NCBI GenBank assembly: GCA_905147135.1
Contig: LR990068.1
Span: forward strand, 3,492,001 to 3,556,000
Reading direction: 5' to 3'
DNA length: 64,000 nt
Origin: Blastobasis lacticolella
Taxonomy: Eukaryota > Arthropoda > Insecta > Lepidoptera > Blastobasidae
Shown here: one piece after another, positions 61,577 through 64,000 of the stretch
Numbering within the stretch: position 1 is the first letter of the stretch
Layout: each line of letters opens with the position of its first letter
Notes under the pieces: generated by a model
The model's database searches: none
Told to the model about the DNA's origin: nothing
What the model saw: only the letters and a program-made list of their open reading frames with translations
Program-made: the position numbers and the translations under genes

Positions 61577-64000
61577 TCAGTCCCATGGACTTTTGTCATT
61601 TACATATTCAGATATACTATAATAACTTTTTTGATATAATTTGTTTTTTATAGCGACTTTAAATTTATTCAATGGTAAATTCTGAATATCTGTTGGAACC
61701 TTATTATAAAAGCGTACACATTGACCCATAAATGATTTGTGGACTTTGGCTAGACGACAAGCACCAGCAACAAGCTTATCTTTATTTCTCGTATTAATAT
61801 TATGAACATCACGATTCTTCTTAAATAAGTGTAAATTTTTATGAACATACATTAAGTTCTCATATATATATTGTGACGGCATTGTCATTATATCGATATT
61901 CCTGAATTTATCTCTTAGTGAAGTTCTAGGTCTCAATTGATAAATCGCGCGAATAGCCCTTTTCTGCAATACAAATACATTGTGCCAGTCGGCAGCGTGT
62001 CCCCACAGCAGTATGCCATAGGCCATAATACTGTGGAAATAACTAAAGTAAACTAATCTTGCTGTAGCCTCGTCAGAAATACTCCGTATTTTCTTTACAG
62101 CATATGCTGCAGAACTTAGCCTTTTCGCCAATTTATCAATGTGAGGACCCCATTGCAATTTATTATCCAGGGTAAAGCCTAAAAATACTGTAGAATCAAC
62201 AAAATTCAAATTTTCGCCTTTTATTTGTACATTAGTGGGCACTGATCTAACATTTGGCAAAGAGAATTTTAAACATTTTGTCTTCTTGCCATTCAGTAAT
62301 AAATTATTAACCGTAAACCAGTTTACCACTTCTGCAATAGCCTTGTTCACGTCTTCATATGTTAATTGTTGTCTTTTTACTTTAAACACTAAAGATGTAT
62401 CGTCCGCGAACAAGACAATTTCATGGGCATCTTTTACAAAGTACGGTAAGACATTTACATAAACAAGAAACAAAAACGGGCCCAAAATAGATCCCTGGGG
62501 GACACCCATAGAGACAACAGACCCTATAGATCTCTCTCCGTTCACATCAACTTTTTGAATTCTATGACTCAAGTATGAATTTAGCAAGTTCAGGGCCAAG
62601 TCCTTTATTCCATAATGTTGTAATTTCCTGACCAAAATGTCATGATTAACGCAATCAAAGGCTTTGGATAAATCACAGAAAACCCCTAAGGCATCACGTG
62701 ATTCCTCCCACGCCCCAAAGATATGTTTAATAAGTTCAACACCTGCATCAGTTGTTGAACGACCGCGAGTAAAACCGAATTGTTTATGATGCAATAGGTT
62801 ACTTCCATAAAAATGAGCTTTTAGTTGATTTAATATGATTTTCTCAAATATTTTACTTAGAGTCGGTAAAATTGAAACTGGTCTAAAATTTGTAGGATCC
62901 GTTGTATTACCAGTTTTCAACAATGGAATAACTTTACTGTGCTTCATCAGGTCAGGAAATTCACCATTATCAACACAATTATTAAATATATTCGCTAAGT
63001 GGACAGCAATAACATCAATTACAGAGCTAATAATTTTTACTGACATACCATCAATGTCGGCAGTTGCCTTCATTTTTATAGTTTTAAAAGCCTTAACTAT
63101 ATCTTGAGGTGTTGCATGCTCGAACTTAAAATCGATGACACTCTCGGGTACATTTTGTTTTAACAAGGATTCAGCGAGAGCAGGAGACGAATTTAAGGAT
63201 TTCGTAGTTGACACTGGAATGTCTGTAAAAAATTTATTGAATGCCTCCGCAACTTCCGAGTTTTTGGTAACAACATTATCATTTATCTTTAAACTGTACT
63301 TAGTATCGCGATTTGTTACTTTTCCAGTTTCACTATTTATTATCTGCCATGTGGATTTTACTACATCTGTGCTATTTTTTAGTTTGTGTTTAACGAAATT
63401 CGATTTAGCTGTAGCACAAACGCGTTTAAATAACTTCGAATAATGTTTAACATACTCAGCAAATTCTACGCTATTATTATACGCCCGTTCTGCATAGAGC
63501 TCATATAATTTATTTCTACTCTTATGTATTCCTGCTGTCGCCCAATCGCTAAACATAAGTTTGCTGTTTACTGCCTTCACCTTTGGTTTAAATATACTAT
63601 TACTTTCAGTTTTTGTCATGTGTAAAACTGAATTATAATATTCATTTGGGTCATCAAAATACTTTAAATTAGATGATTTCTCTATAATGTTATTTCTAAA
63701 ACTGTTTAGACGGTTGTTGTTAATTGGTACAAATTTAATAGTATTTTTTGTTTCTTTCCTCATATTAACATTAAACACAGCTAATTGACCACAATGATCG
63801 GATTGTAATTTGTTTATTACAGACTGGCTACATGCCTGGATATCACAAAAAATGTTGTCTAGACAAGTTGATGTAGTACTTGTTATTCTAGTAGGCTCTA
63901 AAAATAAGTTGATTAAATTATGACACTTAAATAATGATATTAGCCTACCAGTATATTTACAAGATACGTCTAATAAATCTATATTAAAATCTCCACAAAC
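61577..64000 (-). CDS. CR1-group LINE ORF2, undamaged, running off the right edge
   Basis: An open frame of 807 codons plus stop (TGA at 61577) that continues beyond 64000. The first ATG in view is at 63778, but the frame is already coding upstream. Endonuclease C-terminal part: VCGDFNIDLLDV at residues 1-12 and LQSDHCGQLAVF around 63-74. Reverse transcriptase: NFRPVSILPTLSKIFEKIIL, FGFTRGRSTTDAGVELIKHI, VFCDLSKAFDCVNHDILVRK, SMGVPQGSILGPFLFLVYVN and the catalytic FADD at 531-534. The C-terminal domain (SYFHSIMAYGILLWGHAADW) ends NDKSPWD. The next residues after LVYVN are VLPYF where the relative at 42 kb has DLPYF, a change at a usually conserved position. It would supply target nicking and reverse transcription. 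Related to but clearly not the same family as the 41-45 kb LINE. Confidence 0.92.
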   Translation of the reverse strand, partial: VCGDFNIDLLDVSCKYTGRLISLFKCHNLINLFLEPTRITSTTSTCLDNIFCDIQACSQSVINKLQSDHCGQLAVFNVNMRKETKNTIKFVPINNNRLNSFRNNIIEKSSNLKYFDDPNEYYNSVLHMTKTESNSIFKPKVKAVNSKLMFSDWATAGIHKSRNKLYELYAERAYNNSVEFAEYVKHYSKLFKRVCATAKSNFVKHKLKNSTDVVKSTWQIINSETGKVTNRDTKYSLKINDNVVTKNSEVAEAFNKFFTDIPVSTTKSLNSSPALAESLLKQNVPESVIDFKFEHATPQDIVKAFKTIKMKATADIDGMSVKIISSVIDVIAVHLANIFNNCVDNGEFPDLMKHSKVIPLLKTGNTTDPTNFRPVSILPTLSKIFEKIILNQLKAHFYGSNLLHHKQFGFTRGRSTTDAGVELIKHIFGAWEESRDALGVFCDLSKAFDCVNHDILVRKLQHYGIKDLALNLLNSYLSHRIQKVDVNGERSIGSVVSMGVPQGSILGPFLFLVYVNVLPYFVKDAHEIVLFADDTSLVFKVKRQQLTYEDVNKAIAEVVNWFTVNNLLLNGKKTKCLKFSLPNVRSVPTNVQIKGENLNFVDSTVFLGFTLDNKLQWGPHIDKLAKRLSSAAYAVKKIRSISDEATARLVYFSYFHSIMAYGILLWGHAADWHNVFVLQKRAIRAIYQLRPRTSLRDKFRNIDIMTMPSQYIYENLMYVHKNLHLFKKNRDVHNINTRNKDKLVAGACRLAKVHKSFMGQCVRFYNKVPTDIQNLPLNKFKVAIKNKLYQKSYYSISEYVNDKSPWD

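Noticed and set aside
1..64000. CRISPR array or bacterial/phage defence system
   Set aside because: No regularly spaced short repeats with unique spacers. Repeats here are dispersed, long and TE-like, and the proteins are eukaryotic TE proteins.

Overview
The window looks like a repeat-dominated, AT-rich intergenic stretch of an insect nuclear genome, most likely a moth or butterfly. The reasons are the repeat content (RTE-type LINEs and SINEs with GAT-triplet tails, CR1-group LINEs, lepidopteran-type jockey-like 3' ends, mariner, hAT, BEL/Pao) and the absence of any bacterial-style gene organisation. I found no intact host gene, rRNA, intact tRNA gene or CRISPR array. Almost everything I can name is a transposable element (TE) or a fragment of one. 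Family labels used below (SINE-A, B, C; repeats R, S, T, X; tails J1, J2) are working names coined here.

Layout. 0-8 kb: three copies of a 375-420 bp terminal-inverted-repeat (TIR) element carrying a tiny ORF, a broken LINE ORF1, and tRNA-SINE pieces. 8-18 kb: SINEs, LINE tails, a 251-bp palindromic-end element at 15.5 kb, and an unexplained GC-rich block near 10 kb. 18-22 kb: a nest of repeat R, then a hAT-type element with an 8-bp target site duplication (TSD), then a dead mariner. 21.8-22.9 kb and 38.1-39.1 kb are two copies of one segment that share a SINE. 23-32 kb: LINE C-termini, SINEs with clear TSDs, a hAT-type element with eight TATCGATA sites, a foldback element, and scrambled RTE pieces. 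34-36 kb: two more LINE C-termini. 39 kb: a second dead mariner.

41-45.4 kb holds a nearly complete CR1-group LINE on the minus strand. Its ORF1 is interrupted by a perfect 129-bp palindrome flanked by TAA, and its ORF2 has one frameshift and one in-frame stop. 45.8-48.6 kb: further TIR elements and nested insertions. 49.0-50.6 kb: two inverted BEL/Pao gag fragments facing away from a LINE scrap. 50.9-54.7 kb: a run of same-strand jockey-like tails, one split by a SINE with a 17-bp TSD. 58.8-59.9 kb: a 1.1-kb TIR element with repeated internal motifs. 61.6-64 kb: an undamaged LINE ORF2 running off the right edge, preceded at its 3' side by a degenerate TAGGG-like array.

How the parts work together. 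The RTE family is the probable retrotransposition machinery for SINE-A, because both end in a similar segment followed by GAT repeats and both have TSDs. The CR1-group ORFs could supply reverse transcriptase for other tails. The DNA elements here are non-autonomous or dead. Nesting gives a relative age order at several loci, stated in the entries.
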